This document shows positions 16,554 to 26,127 of a stretch of DNA of 50,621 nucleotides, in pieces (position 1 is the first letter of the stretch; every line of letters begins with the position of its first letter). Both the position numbers and the translations under genes were made by a program. Source of the stretch: Nitrospira sp. (GTDB lineage Bacteria > Nitrospirota > Nitrospiria > Nitrospirales > Nitrospiraceae); NCBI GenBank assembly GCA_009594865.1, contig VOPT01000010.1, positions 1 through 50,621 of the forward strand, given 5' to 3'. The notes beneath the pieces were generated by a model that was not told the DNA's origin, made no database searches, and was given only the letters and a program-made list of their open reading frames with translations.

Positions 16554-17756
16554 ATGAAACACGTTTGCGTAGTTCCCGCGCTGCTGAGTGCTGTGATGCT
16601 CGCAGCCTGCACATCCGCACCGGCACCCAACGACTCAGCGAGTCGGGCACTCAATGAGATGAAGGCCGTGGCCAGGCCCATCCCGCCCAAACCGGATCCG
16701 CGCGATCTCCGGATCGCCGAACTGGAACATCAGAAGGCCGATCTCGAAGGAGAGTTGGGGCGCCTGCGTTCATCGAGCGCCGCCGACTTAGATCGGTCCA
16801 AGGCCCGGATGACCGAACTGGAGAACCAGCTCAACCAGCGCGACCGGGAATTGGCGGACCTTCGGAACGCCGCCGGCGACAAGGACCGGCTGGCAAGCCA
16901 ATTGTCCGATGCAGACCGGCAGTTGTCCGCCAAGGATCACGAGCTGGCGGGTTTGAAACAGGGCGCCAAAGACAACGACCGGCTGGCCGCCGAATTGGCC
17001 GCATTGCAAGCGTTGCTCGCCACGAAGGACCAGGAGCTTGCCGGTCTGAAAAACAATGCCGGCGATCGCGATCGGCTTTCGTCCGAGCTCGCACAGGCGA
17101 AACAACACATCGCCGAGCTCGAGCGCCAACTCAATGGAAAGGATCAGGAACTGGGCGCGCTGAAGGGTGCGGCCGGTGACCGTGATCGGCTGGTGGCCGA
17201 TCTGGCCGCGGCCAAGCAGCGAGCCTCGGACCTCGAAAGCGAAATCGCGCGCAGAGACCATGAGATGGCGGGTCTGCGTGGGGCGCTCGATCAACAAAAG
17301 ACCAGTCTCGCCGAAGCGAAGAACGATTTGTCGAAACTCCTCCAGGCCGAGGTGTCCAAGGGCAATGTGACGATGAAACAACTGGGTGATCAGCTCACCC
17401 TCGGTTTAGCCACGACCTTGCTGTTCGATTCCGGGGAGGCCACCTTGAAGCCGGGGGGAGCCGACGTGTTGAATCGTATCGGCAGCGTCCTCAAGAACTA
17501 TCCGGATCGCTCAATCCATGTAGCGGGACACACGGACAATGTGCCGATCAAGGGACGATTGGCCAAGCGATTCCCGACGAACTCGGAGCTCTCCCAGGCG
17601 CGAGCCGAAAGCGCACGCCAGGCTCTGACAGAGGGGGGCATGGCCGCCGATAAAATCAGCGCCACAGGTCATGCCGACAGCCGACCCATCGCGAGCAATT
17701 CAACGGCCGAGGGACGGCAGAAAAATCGGCGTGTCGAAATCGTGGTCGGACAGTAG
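16554..17756 (+). CDS. OmpA-domain lipoprotein with repeated coiled coil
   Basis: A 400-residue lipoprotein: signal peptide with lipobox LAAC (Cys19), a Pro-rich linker, a long coiled coil (50-265) and an OmpA peptidoglycan-binding domain (275-400) with GHTDNV and LSQARAES, which carry the binding Asp and Arg. The coil is built from five repeats that begin DREL/DHEL/DQEL/DQEL/DHEM at residues 97, 128, 159, 197 and 235, so the period is 31, 31, 38 and 38 residues. A lipid anchor at one end and peptidoglycan binding at the other suggests a spacer or tether across the periplasm. TAAGGAGG precedes the start. A paralogue follows at 18004. Confidence 0.88.
   Translation: MKHVCVVPALLSAVMLAACTSAPAPNDSASRALNEMKAVARPIPPKPDPRDLRIAELEHQKADLEGELGRLRSSSAADLDRSKARMTELENQLNQRDRELADLRNAAGDKDRLASQLSDADRQLSAKDHELAGLKQGAKDNDRLAAELAALQALLATKDQELAGLKNNAGDRDRLSSELAQAKQHIAELERQLNGKDQELGALKGAAGDRDRLVADLAAAKQRASDLESEIARRDHEMAGLRGALDQQKTSLAEAKNDLSKLLQAEVSKGNVTMKQLGDQLTLGLATTLLFDSGEATLKPGGADVLNRIGSVLKNYPDRSIHVAGHTDNVPIKGRLAKRFPTNSELSQARAESARQALTEGGMAADKISATGHADSRPIASNSTAEGRQKNRRVEIVVGQ
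16842..17316 (+). repeat. Coiled-coil repeats within OmpA lipoprotein gene
   Basis: Five related units encode D-x-E-L-A-x-L followed by GDxDRLxxELA. Two steps are 31 residues and two are 38 residues; the longer ones gain one extra heptad (AELERQL or DLESEIA). Whole-heptad growth suggests length change by unequal exchange while the helix register was kept. Confidence 0.8.
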
Positions 17757-17792
17757 TCCTCGCCCATCACACGTGGTACGCCTTGCGTCCAT

Positions 17793-17829
17793 CCCAAGAA
17801 CACGCTAGAGTACCTGGCGTGTTCTTGGG
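17793..17829. terminator. Perfect 13-bp inverted repeat between OmpA lipoprotein genes
   Basis: CCCAAGAACACGC and GCGTGTTCTTGGG are exact complements around an 11-base loop, 37 bases after the preceding stop. There is no T-tract. It could be a terminator, an mRNA-stabilising stem or a protein-binding site. Confidence 0.5.
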
Positions 17830-18003
17830 GCGTGCATGGTTGTCACCCGATTCGTTAGGCACGCAGTGCGCACACCGGCCGATCAGCATCAACCAGATCG
17901 GCTTCCGTCGTCTGAGGCTTGCTGCCCATCTAAATAGATCTGTGACGACTATCGCCCCCTCCGCCATGTGCATCAGTCGTTCCGCTGACCAGGGAGAGAT
18001 CGT

Positions 18004-19455
18004 ATGAGACGAGCTGTGTGGGCGCTCATGGTTCTCGGTGCCCTCGTTCCAGCCTGTGAAACCGTTCCTCGGCCACAGCCTGTCGCGCCCGCGCCACCGG
18101 GCGGGGATGCCAAACTCCTGGCGCTTCAACAGGAGCGAGAGCAACTTCTGACGACGCTCGGCGAATTCCATGATCGTATTCGCGATCTTGAAAGTAAATT
18201 GGGAGATCGCCAGAACCAGCCGGCCACGGCTTCCTACGACCAGTTGCTGAATGCAAAGGATGCGGAATTGGCCGAGCTGCGCCGGCTCACACCTGAACAC
18301 GACAAACTCGTCAGCCAGTTCACCATGGCCAACAACGAATTACTGCAGGCCCGTCAGCGCATTGGGACCCTGGAACAACAACTGGCGACACGAGAAAAAG
18401 ACCTCGCCGCTCTTCAAGGCCGCTCCACCGCTGTTTCCGATCTCGAAGTCGCTCGACGCCGAATCACGGATCTGGAAGCCCAGGTGGCTCGGCAGGATCA
18501 CGATCTCCGCACCGTCAAGTCTGAAAATGCCGAACGAGACAGTCTCGCTGCCCAATTACAAACGGCCACGGCCACGATTGATTCGTTAAAAGCGCGCATC
18601 AGCGTGCTGGACCAACAGCTCAGAGACCGGGAGCAAGCTTTTGAAACGGTTCGCTCCCGCCTCATGGAACGGGACAAGCTGGTGCCGCAATATAATGCGA
18701 TGATCGCGGAGATTTACCAGGCCCGACACCGGATCGCCGCTCTCGAACAACGTCTGAATGAAAAGACCCGCGAGCTTTCCCCGCGCCAGAAGGCTGCCCA
18801 AGGGACTACGGCTTCGCGAGACCCCGGAACGCCCTCCAATAGAAACAGCGGATCCTTCGAAAAGGAGGCCGGCCGCACAGGAGGTCTCTCACCCACAAGT
18901 CCCTCTCAGTCTGCGGCTCGTGAAGCGAGCTTTGCGGCCATGAAGGAGGAGATCCTGAAGGTGCTCCCGAGCGACAACGGGCAGAAGGCGATCTCGGTGA
19001 AGCAGGATGGAAGCCGATTGACGATCGCGCTATCGAGCAACTGGCTGTTTGCCTCCGGCGAGGCCGCGTTGACCCCTGAAGGCATGACCATGCTCAAACG
19101 CATCGGCACCGTGCTGGGACCGCTTTCAGACAAGTTCGTCCAGGTGGCCGGCCACACGGACAATCAAGCGCTCAGCAAAACGCTTCAGAAAACGTTTTCA
19201 GATAATAAGGCGCTGTCGTCGGCTCGGGCTGAAAATGCTCGCCGGGCATTGGTGACCGGAGGGATGCCTCCGGAACGAACCAAAGCGGTCGGTTTGGCCG
19301 ACTCCAGGCCCATCGCGTCCAACACAACCGAACAGGGCCGCCAGAAAAACCGCCGCCTCGAATTGCTCATTGTGCAGGGCCCTACCGTCGCATCTACGAC
19401 GGGGAAACTGATTGACGACCGGGATCGTCTCGCCGCATTGGCCCCCTCATACTAG
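18004..19455 (+). CDS. OmpA-domain lipoprotein with coiled coil (paralogue)
   Basis: A 483-residue protein built like the gene at 16554: signal peptide with an atypical lipobox (VPAC, Cys18), Pro-rich linker, coiled coil (about 40-260; ELAELRRLTPEHDKLVSQFT, TLEQQLATREKDLAALQ), a Ser/Gly/Pro-rich spacer (about 265-305) and a C-terminal OmpA domain with GHTDN and LSSARAEN. It has about 25 residues after the usual OmpA end. GGGAGAGATCGT precedes the ATG. The Pro at -2 of the lipobox is unusual, so lipidation is less certain than in its neighbour. The OmpA domains of the two proteins share the ending DSRPIASN...EQGRQKNRR, indicating duplication. Confidence 0.85.
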   Translation: MRRAVWALMVLGALVPACETVPRPQPVAPAPPGGDAKLLALQQEREQLLTTLGEFHDRIRDLESKLGDRQNQPATASYDQLLNAKDAELAELRRLTPEHDKLVSQFTMANNELLQARQRIGTLEQQLATREKDLAALQGRSTAVSDLEVARRRITDLEAQVARQDHDLRTVKSENAERDSLAAQLQTATATIDSLKARISVLDQQLRDREQAFETVRSRLMERDKLVPQYNAMIAEIYQARHRIAALEQRLNEKTRELSPRQKAAQGTTASRDPGTPSNRNSGSFEKEAGRTGGLSPTSPSQSAAREASFAAMKEEILKVLPSDNGQKAISVKQDGSRLTIALSSNWLFASGEAALTPEGMTMLKRIGTVLGPLSDKFVQVAGHTDNQALSKTLQKTFSDNKALSSARAENARRALVTGGMPPERTKAVGLADSRPIASNTTEQGRQKNRRLELLIVQGPTVASTTGKLIDDRDRLAALAPSY

Positions 19456-19476
19456 GCCGCCCCTCGCGACCCTGCC

Positions 19477-20718
19477 TTACAATTGACAGACCCCCGTTTG
19501 CACGGTGGCCACGGAGTCACCGGCCACCGTAGCCAAAATCTTGTAGTGCCCTAATCCGAGTTCCTTGCCGTAGGCTTCTCCGACCAGCACATCCTGCACA
19601 TGCTGGTGGTCGGAGGCCCGGAAATAGGATCGCCCCTCTTTCAAACCATCAAACTCATGTCCTTCCAATGTCCTGATGAGCGCGGGCGCCTCGGTTGTGC
19701 CTGCCCGCTGAATCGCTTCAAGGATCTGCGTCATGGCGGCGTACCCCAGATAACAGCGCGACGTGGGGGTATGGCTGTATTTCTCCACGACACCTTGGAT
19801 AAATCGTCTGGATCCATCGGTATTCACTTTGGGGTCCCAGATAAGCCCCCAGATACCGGCGTTGTTCGCATAGCCGAGGGGACGACCAATTTGTTCGCCG
19901 GCGATCATCCCACCGACACCGATTTTGTCCTTGGCTAACTCCAACTTGGTGTAGGCTTTGAGCGCGTGGACCAGATCCCATCCATAGAGGTTCAGCAGCA
20001 CCAGCGTCGGGCGCTTGTCCTTAGCCGCAGTGAGTGCCGACGTGAACTCTGTCGAACCGAACGGCATCAGTGTTTCGCCCACAAATTCCACCCCATGGGT
20101 GAGACCGGTCGACACCATAGCCTGGGCCATCGCTTTTCCGTCCATGGAGCTGGTCGTGATCATGAACCACCGGGTGCCGTAGGCTTTCACCAGCTGCGGA
20201 ACAACGGCCTGCGCCAACATGGACGCATGGGGCATGAAAACGAAGGTGTGGGAATTACAAGCAGCCCCAGTCAATTCAGGCAAATGTGACCCCGTGACCA
20301 TGAACAGCTTGTTCTCGTTCTTCGCGAACTCCGACACAACGAGCGCGCACTCAGCATTGAATGTTCCCATCAAGACATCGACACGATCGTCCTGCACAAA
20401 TTTCGTAGCGGCCTTGAGGGCTGCATCTGGGTTGGAGGCATCATCCGCCTCCAGGATCGTCACCGGCCGCCCCAATACCCCGCCGCGCTTGTTGAAGAGA
20501 TCTACCGCGACGTTCGCCCCGTGCACATCGTGGATGGAAGACGTCTTATAGGGGCTCGATAACGGGTCCAGAATACCGATTTTGATCGGCTCTGCCGCCA
20601 AGGCGGCTGAGCGCACAAAAGGCACACCGAGCTGGCGCCCGGCGAGATCGCCCAAGAGCAGCGCGCCACCACTCATGGCGAAGATGTGCAGAAAGCGTCG
20701 TCGCGAGATAGCACTCAT
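19477..20718 (-). CDS. Tat-exported branched-chain-type solute-binding protein
   Basis: 413 residues from the ATG at 20718. The N-terminus has a twin-arginine signal (SRRRFLHIFAMSGGALLLGD), followed by a type I periplasmic binding fold (Peripla_BP_6, LivK/UrtA-like): KIGILDPLSSPYKTSSIHDV at the start and DDASNPDAALKAATKFVQDD in the first lobe. The C-terminal part contains GLKEGRSYFRASDHQHVQDV, common in amide/urea-type receptors. The ligand cannot be assigned. No permease or ATPase gene is adjacent, so it is an orphan receptor here. A Tat rather than Sec signal is notable for this fold but known for the family. Confidence 0.88.
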   Translation of the reverse strand: MSAISRRRFLHIFAMSGGALLLGDLAGRQLGVPFVRSAALAAEPIKIGILDPLSSPYKTSSIHDVHGANVAVDLFNKRGGVLGRPVTILEADDASNPDAALKAATKFVQDDRVDVLMGTFNAECALVVSEFAKNENKLFMVTGSHLPELTGAACNSHTFVFMPHASMLAQAVVPQLVKAYGTRWFMITTSSMDGKAMAQAMVSTGLTHGVEFVGETLMPFGSTEFTSALTAAKDKRPTLVLLNLYGWDLVHALKAYTKLELAKDKIGVGGMIAGEQIGRPLGYANNAGIWGLIWDPKVNTDGSRRFIQGVVEKYSHTPTSRCYLGYAAMTQILEAIQRAGTTEAPALIRTLEGHEFDGLKEGRSYFRASDHQHVQDVLVGEAYGKELGLGHYKILATVAGDSVATVQTGVCQL

Positions 20719-20983
20719 GGTGCCTACCCTTTTCGTTGTTCCGGCATGTTGAATGTGCCCTACGTACACACACGCCTTGGCACCGTTTCAACTCTCATAG
20801 CAGAGTCGACGCTGTTTTCACAGCTCGAAGTGGTCGGTGATGTTCTGCCGATGTGGCCTACAATGGCGGCAACAGATCTCACCATCGTGAGCAGCATAGG
20901 GGCGCGGGCTAGTGAGCCATCGTGAATGGCTATGTGTGCAGAGCGAGCGGAGACGTTGGGACACTCAACTATCTGTCTACCTG
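20719..20983. other. 265-base gap between two minus-strand genes
   Basis: No gene or convincing structure was seen; presumably it holds the promoter of the solute-binding protein gene. No clear hexamers were identified. Confidence 0.3.
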
Positions 20984-22069
20984 CTAACTGTACTGATCTT
21001 CGGTATACACCTGCTTGATTGACCAGAAAACCGCCTCCTTTAATTTCTTAATCTGGGGATCCGGGGGATCTTTCCGGATTTTTTGGAGCTTCCGGTCGAG
21101 TGCGAATAACGGTTCAACCGACCGCCGATCCGGCACCCGCCCCAATGCCCAGGCAATCTCCGTTTGCACCACAATGTCGATGCCGGGGGCATCAAGCATC
21201 TCCAGCAACGGGGGAACCACTCTGGAATCGCTATGAGTATTGCCCAGATCGCCTAGCCCTTTCGCCGCAGCCGCTTGCAGCTCGGGCTGCTTGGAATGTT
21301 TCAAAATGTCGATCAGAACGGGGATGCCCTCCTTCCCCATGTTCCCCAATGCGACCGCGGCTTGCTTCGCGAGATCTCTGTCCTTCAAGGCCTCGGTGAG
21401 GTGGGGCAACGCTTCATCCGCGACCATCTCTCCTACGAGGGAAATGATCGTTAATTTCCTGATTTGGCTGGTTTGCGGCGCATCCAGCAATTTGAGGAGG
21501 CGATCAGGCTGGCCCCACTCCGCAGTCAAGAGAAGGGGGAACTCATATGTTTCCAATGCTCCCTGCAGCGCATTCATCGCATACAACCCCGGGTCTGGCG
21601 CCTGAGCCGACTGAGCAGCTTCGGCAGCATCTTGGAATTCCGTCCGAACCTCCTTCTGCCATTTGATCTTCATGCCACCCAAGGCGTAGGTAATCTGACA
21701 TGCTGGCCCTTTCCACAAGCGGGACGGCGCATCGGGCAAATCGTTGTCTCCGCCCGCCGACGCCGTGCCCTCCCACGTCTTCCGTTGCTCGCACTTGACC
21801 CGGACGACGACATCGTGGGGCTTGCTTGGATCCGAGGCCGTTGCATAGCCGAGTTCACCCATGCGCTTCATCACCACGTCTAGAATTCCCTGGGCATTGG
21901 TAGCCCCTTTGTCTGTGAGGGCCAATGCCTCAATCAACACCGTTTGAATCGCCCCTAATTCTTTCTTTTGTACGTCCGTAAAATAGTCTCGATAGGCCTC
22001 GACGGAAAGAGGGAAGCCGCACAACAGAATGAGATACCCAACTGCAGCGGTCACAGACTGGCGGTTCAT
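20984..22069 (-). CDS. Secreted HEAT-repeat protein
   Basis: 361 residues with a Sec signal peptide (TAAVGYLILLCGFPLSVEA). An N-terminal domain of unknown type (30-170) contains DVVVRVKCEQRKTWEGTASA and the following beta-rich segment. From about 190 there are HEAT/PBS-lyase-type repeats with paired helices: GEMVADEALPHLTEALKDRD, LAKQAAVALGNMGKEGIPVL, ELQAAAAKGLGDLGNTHSDS, VVQTEIAWALGRVPD. Such arrays mediate protein contacts. Start 22069 is chosen for the signal peptide and the AAAGGGGG ahead of it; the frame continues upstream without signals. Confidence 0.82.
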   Translation of the reverse strand: MNRQSVTAAVGYLILLCGFPLSVEAYRDYFTDVQKKELGAIQTVLIEALALTDKGATNAQGILDVVMKRMGELGYATASDPSKPHDVVVRVKCEQRKTWEGTASAGGDNDLPDAPSRLWKGPACQITYALGGMKIKWQKEVRTEFQDAAEAAQSAQAPDPGLYAMNALQGALETYEFPLLLTAEWGQPDRLLKLLDAPQTSQIRKLTIISLVGEMVADEALPHLTEALKDRDLAKQAAVALGNMGKEGIPVLIDILKHSKQPELQAAAAKGLGDLGNTHSDSRVVPPLLEMLDAPGIDIVVQTEIAWALGRVPDRRSVEPLFALDRKLQKIRKDPPDPQIKKLKEAVFWSIKQVYTEDQYS

Positions 22070-22288
22070 ACGGTATCCCCCTTTCTTTCGGAGAACATTC
22101 GGATGGTGGCATGGTGAGTCCTGCCTGCGACTCATTATACCGTTCCTTATGCAGGGCAGTGCCAGGAAAGACCTCTCATCACGGTGAGATGGAACCCCGT
22201 GATAGATGCCTCGCCACTCAGAAGCTATTTTCCGGACTAGTGCCGCTCAGGATGACATCTCAACGCCAGGTCCCCACCTGCGTATGGG

Positions 22289-22318
22289 TTGACAGGCAGA
22301 TACGATCGACGGTACAAA
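22289..22318 (+). promoter_or_regulatory. Predicted sigma-70-type promoter upstream of tRNA-Leu
   Basis: TTGACA at 22289-22294 is a perfect -35 box; TACAAA at 22313-22318 follows after 18 bases. The start point would be about 75 bases before the tRNA. The rest of the 22070-22399 gap shows nothing else. Confidence 0.5.
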
Positions 22319-22399
22319 ATGTCATTATTCATCGTGCTTTTACACATGTGCATCCATTCCTTACGCACCATCGGTGAGCAGCCTAGTACTCAGCGTCAC

Positions 22400-22482
22400 G
22401 CGAGAGTGGCGGAACTGGCAGACGCGCGAGACTTAGGATCTCGTGGGTAACCGTGGGGGTTCAAGTCCCCCCTCTCGCACCA
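22400..22482 (+). tRNA. tRNA-Leu(TAG)
   Basis: An 83-nt class II tRNA with acceptor GCGAGAG/CTCTCGC, discriminator A, encoded CCA, anticodon loop ACTTAGGA with anticodon TAG, variable arm, and T loop TTCAAGT. It decodes CUA and probably other CUN codons. Confidence 0.97.
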
Positions 22483-22543
22483 CCCTCTATGGCCTGGCGT
22501 GACGCACCAAACATTATCGGACTTGGAGGACGTGAATAGACTT

Positions 22544-23869
22544 ATGAAGATGGAAATGACCGAACTCGGCCCCATGAAGCGAGCGCTCAAGATCGAAGTT
22601 CCTGCTGACGAAGTGAATCTGCGTTTTGTTCAGGCTTACTCTGAATTGAATCGGCAAGTTCGCATTCCCGGCTTCCGCCCTGGAAAAGCTCCTCTCCAAT
22701 TGCTCGAGAAGCGCTATGCGAAAACGATTGAAGAAGATGTCATCCGGAGCTTAGTGCCGGATTATTATGATCGAGCCATCCGCCAGGCGGGAATCGTTCC
22801 AGTTCTTGTAGAAATCCCACCGTTGGAACGGGTCAAGGTCAAGAAAGACTCCCCGTTTAGCTTTACGGCCACCGTTGAAATCAAGCCGACGATTGAGCTT
22901 CGGGATTACAAAGCTCCGAATCCGATCTCTCTGAAACAAGATCAGCGAACCGTCACCGATGAACAGGTACAAAAGGCTCTCGAAGTCCTTCGCGAGCAAA
23001 TGGCTCAGCTCCATCCGGCTCCAGCCGGCACGACATTGGCCGACGGAGACTATGCTGTTATAGACATTGACGGCGCAGTGGATGGGACCGCTCTTGATGG
23101 GACAACCAAGACGGGACACCTTCATAAGATGGGCTCTCACGCCTCCGTCCTGGGAATCGATGTTGAACCGCACCTTCTCGGGAAAAAGGAAGGTGACGTC
23201 ATCACCATTCCTCAGGCCTATCCGGCGACACATCCCGATACACGAGTGGCTGGGAAAACCGTCAACTTTCGCTGCACCGTCAAGTCGATCAAGCGCAAAC
23301 AACTTCCGGCGCTCGACGACGAATTTGCAAAGGATTGCGGCCCCTATCAATCTTTGCAGGAAATTCGAGAGAAGCTCCAGGCTGAAATGGACCGGGCTTT
23401 GAAAAAGGATATCGAGGATTCCTACAAAGATACAATCTTAAAGCGACTGGCCGAAACTCACCACTTTGATCTCCCCGGAACACTCGTAGAACGAGAACTC
23501 TCCGCCATGGTTCGCCAGCAATTGCAGTCCCGGCAACGAAAGGCCACTGATGGGACGGAGGCTTCCCCCGCGCTCTCGCAAGCCGACGAAGCCAAACAGC
23601 TACAAGAAGAATATCGCCCGGAGGCTGAACGTCGCGTGAAGGTCGGGCTCATCTTGGAAGCGCTGGCAACGAAAGAAAACATCACGGTGACCAATGAGGA
23701 TCTCAGCAACGAAATCACGCGGCTCGCTGCTGAAGTGAAACTCTCCGTCGAGGAAGTCACCCGCATGATTCAAGCCGGTGGTCAAGACACGCTGAATGAC
23801 CTTCGCTCAAGAATCTTGGCTGACAAGGCATTGGATTTTGTATACAAACACGCGATGATTCAGGGCTGA
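22544..23869 (+). CDS. tig: Trigger factor
   Basis: 441 residues. The N-terminal ribosome-binding domain carries the signature GFRPGKAPLQLLEKRY (F-R-x-G-K-x-P), followed by a peptidyl-prolyl isomerase domain (about 155-245) and the helical C-terminal chaperone arms. Trigger factor meets nascent chains at the ribosome exit. The start at 22544 is chosen because family proteins begin M-K-x-E-x-T-E-L-G; GGAGG lies about 14 bases upstream, and an in-frame GTG is closer. It is located before clpP and clpX, the usual bacterial order. The isomerase domain is more divergent than the ribosome-binding part. Confidence 0.96.
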   Translation: MKMEMTELGPMKRALKIEVPADEVNLRFVQAYSELNRQVRIPGFRPGKAPLQLLEKRYAKTIEEDVIRSLVPDYYDRAIRQAGIVPVLVEIPPLERVKVKKDSPFSFTATVEIKPTIELRDYKAPNPISLKQDQRTVTDEQVQKALEVLREQMAQLHPAPAGTTLADGDYAVIDIDGAVDGTALDGTTKTGHLHKMGSHASVLGIDVEPHLLGKKEGDVITIPQAYPATHPDTRVAGKTVNFRCTVKSIKRKQLPALDDEFAKDCGPYQSLQEIREKLQAEMDRALKKDIEDSYKDTILKRLAETHHFDLPGTLVERELSAMVRQQLQSRQRKATDGTEASPALSQADEAKQLQEEYRPEAERRVKVGLILEALATKENITVTNEDLSNEITRLAAEVKLSVEEVTRMIQAGGQDTLNDLRSRILADKALDFVYKHAMIQG

Positions 23870-23995
23870 CATCTCCGAATACCTGGAGTCGCGGGCATTG
23901 AAGGTCGGGGGGGCATCAACAAATCCCGGCGGGATGAGTATGGTAAACTGAAGAGTTTCCACCTGTTAGTCCTCTAGCGGAAAGGATTCGGCCGA

Positions 23996-24631
23996 ATGCT
24001 AGTTCCGATTGTTGTTGAGCAAACAAACCGCGGTGAGCGTGCCTACGACATTTATTCCCGCCTTCTCAAGGACCGCATCATCTTTCTCGGCGCTCCGATC
24101 GATGACGTGTTCGCTAACCTAATTATTGCCCAGCTGCTGTTCCTGGAAGCAGAGGATCCGGAAAAGGATATTAATCTGTACATCAATTCCCCTGGGGGAA
24201 GCGTCACGGCGGGACTCGGCATTTATGACACCATGCAATACGTCAAACCCTCCATTAACACGATCTGCTTGGGGCAGGCAGCCAGCATGGGGGCGTTTCT
24301 CTTAACAGCCGGGACAAAAGGAAAACGCTATGCACTTCCCAACGCCCGCGTCATGATTCACCAACCAATGGGCGGATTTCAGGGCCAGGCGACGGAGATC
24401 GACATTCATGCCCGGGAGATTCTGAAGATTCGTGAACGCCTGAATGAAATCATGGCGAAACATACCGGACAACCGCTGGATAAAATTTCCCAGGACACCG
24501 AGCGGGACTACTTTATGTCCAGTGAGGAAGCCAAACGCTACGGACTGATCGACGAAGTTATCACACGCCCCCTGAAGAGCCTTAAACCCGTGGGATCAAC
24601 GGACTCAGGGAAAGATGGCGGCAAGAGCTAG
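23996..24631 (+). CDS. clpP: ATP-dependent Clp protease proteolytic subunit
   Basis: 211 residues with the complete catalytic triad of ClpP: Ser97 in GQAASMGAF, His122 in MIHQPMGG, Asp171 in TERDYFMS. The N-terminus ([19 protein letters not shown]) is the normal processed form with almost no propeptide. It forms the tetradecameric chamber that degrades substrates unfolded by ClpX. It is 26 bases upstream of clpX and 126 bases after tig. AAAGGA precedes the ATG. Confidence 0.98.
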   Translation: MLVPIVVEQTNRGERAYDIYSRLLKDRIIFLGAPIDDVFANLIIAQLLFLEAEDPEKDINLYINSPGGSVTAGLGIYDTMQYVKPSINTICLGQAASMGAFLLTAGTKGKRYALPNARVMIHQPMGGFQGQATEIDIHAREILKIRERLNEIMAKHTGQPLDKISQDTERDYFMSSEEAKRYGLIDEVITRPLKSLKPVGSTDSGKDGGKS

Positions 24632-24657
24632 TTGACCTTTGGTGTACAGGAGGCAGC

Positions 24658-25914
24658 ATGGCTAAACAGGAAAAGATTGATCGGCACCTGCGCTGCTCGT
24701 TCTGCGGGAAAAGTCGGGACGAAGTGCGCAAACTCATCGCCGGTCCCACCGTTTACATTTGCGACGAATGTGTGAACCTATGCAATGACATCATTGCCGA
24801 GGACTGGGAAGAAGCGAAGGAGGAAATCTCCTCCAAGCTAAAGAAGCCGGCCGAGATTAAACACCATCTCGATCAGTACGTAGTCGGTCAGGACCGCGCA
24901 AAACGCATCCTCTCAGTCGCCGTACACAACCACTATAAGCGGATATCAGCCAAGGATAAGGACGTTGACGACGTCGAACTCCAGAAAGGGAACATTCTGG
25001 TCGTCGGCCCGACCGGCACAGGGAAAACCCTCCTGGCCCAGACTTTGGCCAAGTTTCTTGACGTCCCGTTTACGCTCGCCGATGCGACGACACTCACGGA
25101 AGCGGGCTATGTCGGAGAAGATGTTGAAAACATCATTCTCAAATTGCTCCAGGCTGCCGACTACGATGTCGAGCGCGCAGAGCGCGGAATTGTGTATATC
25201 GACGAAATCGACAAGATCAGCAGGAAAAGCGACAGTCCGTCGATTACCAGGGACGTTTCTGGCGAGGGTGTTCAGCAGGCCCTGTTAAAGCTCATCGAGG
25301 GAACGGTCGCAAACGTCCCCCCGCAAGGGGGGCGGAAACATCCGCATCAAGAATTCATTCAGGTCAATACGTCCAACATTCTTTTCATCTGCGGCGGGGC
25401 GTTTGTCGGACTTGAACACATTATTGAGCAGCGTCTGAACCGGAAATCGATGGGGTTCGGAGCCGAAGTTCGAGGCCGCAATGATATTCGATTGGGCGAG
25501 TTACTGCCGCATGTCCAGCCGGAAGATCTGCTGAAATACGGATTGATCCCCGAATTTATCGGCCGATTGCCGGTCGTCGCTACGCTCGACGAACTCGATG
25601 AGCAAGCGCTCATTCGCATCCTCACAGAGCCCAGAAATGCTCTTACTAAGCAGTATGAAAAATTGCTGTCCTTTGAAAAAGTGAAGCTCCGGTTCACTGA
25701 AGGCGCCTTGAGTGCTGTGGCCCGAAAGGCCTTTACTCAGAAGACCGGTGCCCGCGGATTACGTGCGATTCTCGAAGAGGCCATGCTGGATGTCATGTAC
25801 GATGCCCCTTCGCAGAAACAGATCAAAGAAGTTGTGATCACTGAAGACGCCATTAGTGGAAAACATGCGCCGATTCGAATCTTTGAGCAGGACAAAGACG
25901 TCAAAAGCGCCTAA
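24658..25914 (+). CDS. clpX: ATP-dependent Clp protease ATPase subunit ClpX
   Basis: 418 residues. The N-terminal zinc-binding domain has CSFCGK and CDEC. The AAA+ module has Walker A GPTGTGKT, pore loop GYVGED, Walker B VYIDEIDK, the RKH loop ([10 protein letters not shown]) and the ClpP-contact loop with MGFGAEV in place of the E. coli IGF tripeptide. ClpX unfolds tagged proteins and feeds them to ClpP. The gene follows clpP with a good AGGAGG and ends just before a strong terminator. Confidence 0.98.
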   Translation: MAKQEKIDRHLRCSFCGKSRDEVRKLIAGPTVYICDECVNLCNDIIAEDWEEAKEEISSKLKKPAEIKHHLDQYVVGQDRAKRILSVAVHNHYKRISAKDKDVDDVELQKGNILVVGPTGTGKTLLAQTLAKFLDVPFTLADATTLTEAGYVGEDVENIILKLLQAADYDVERAERGIVYIDEIDKISRKSDSPSITRDVSGEGVQQALLKLIEGTVANVPPQGGRKHPHQEFIQVNTSNILFICGGAFVGLEHIIEQRLNRKSMGFGAEVRGRNDIRLGELLPHVQPEDLLKYGLIPEFIGRLPVVATLDELDEQALIRILTEPRNALTKQYEKLLSFEKVKLRFTEGALSAVARKAFTQKTGARGLRAILEEAMLDVMYDAPSQKQIKEVVITEDAISGKHAPIRIFEQDKDVKSA

Positions 25915-25957
25915 CCATTTAGAAACATTCACGTATTAAGGTATTCCTGGAAACGGG

Positions 25958-25985
25958 AGAGGGGGCCTGAGCCCCCTCTTTTTTT
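25958..25985 (+). terminator. Intrinsic terminator of the tig-clpP-clpX unit
   Basis: AGAGGGGGC and GCCCCCTCT form a perfect nine-base stem with a CTGA loop, followed directly by a run of seven T residues. It lies 44 bases past the clpX stop. Confidence 0.95.
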
Positions 25986-26127
25986 GCTCTTTGCAGCGCA
26001 GCAGTACACTTCCCCACTCTCTACGACGCCAAAACTCGCAGGTTTCTATCGACAAGTTCGATCCATAAGCTATACTTGCACAAGATGCCTTTCCTCCAAG
26101 GTCCCAGATTTTCTAAAGGGCGTATAC

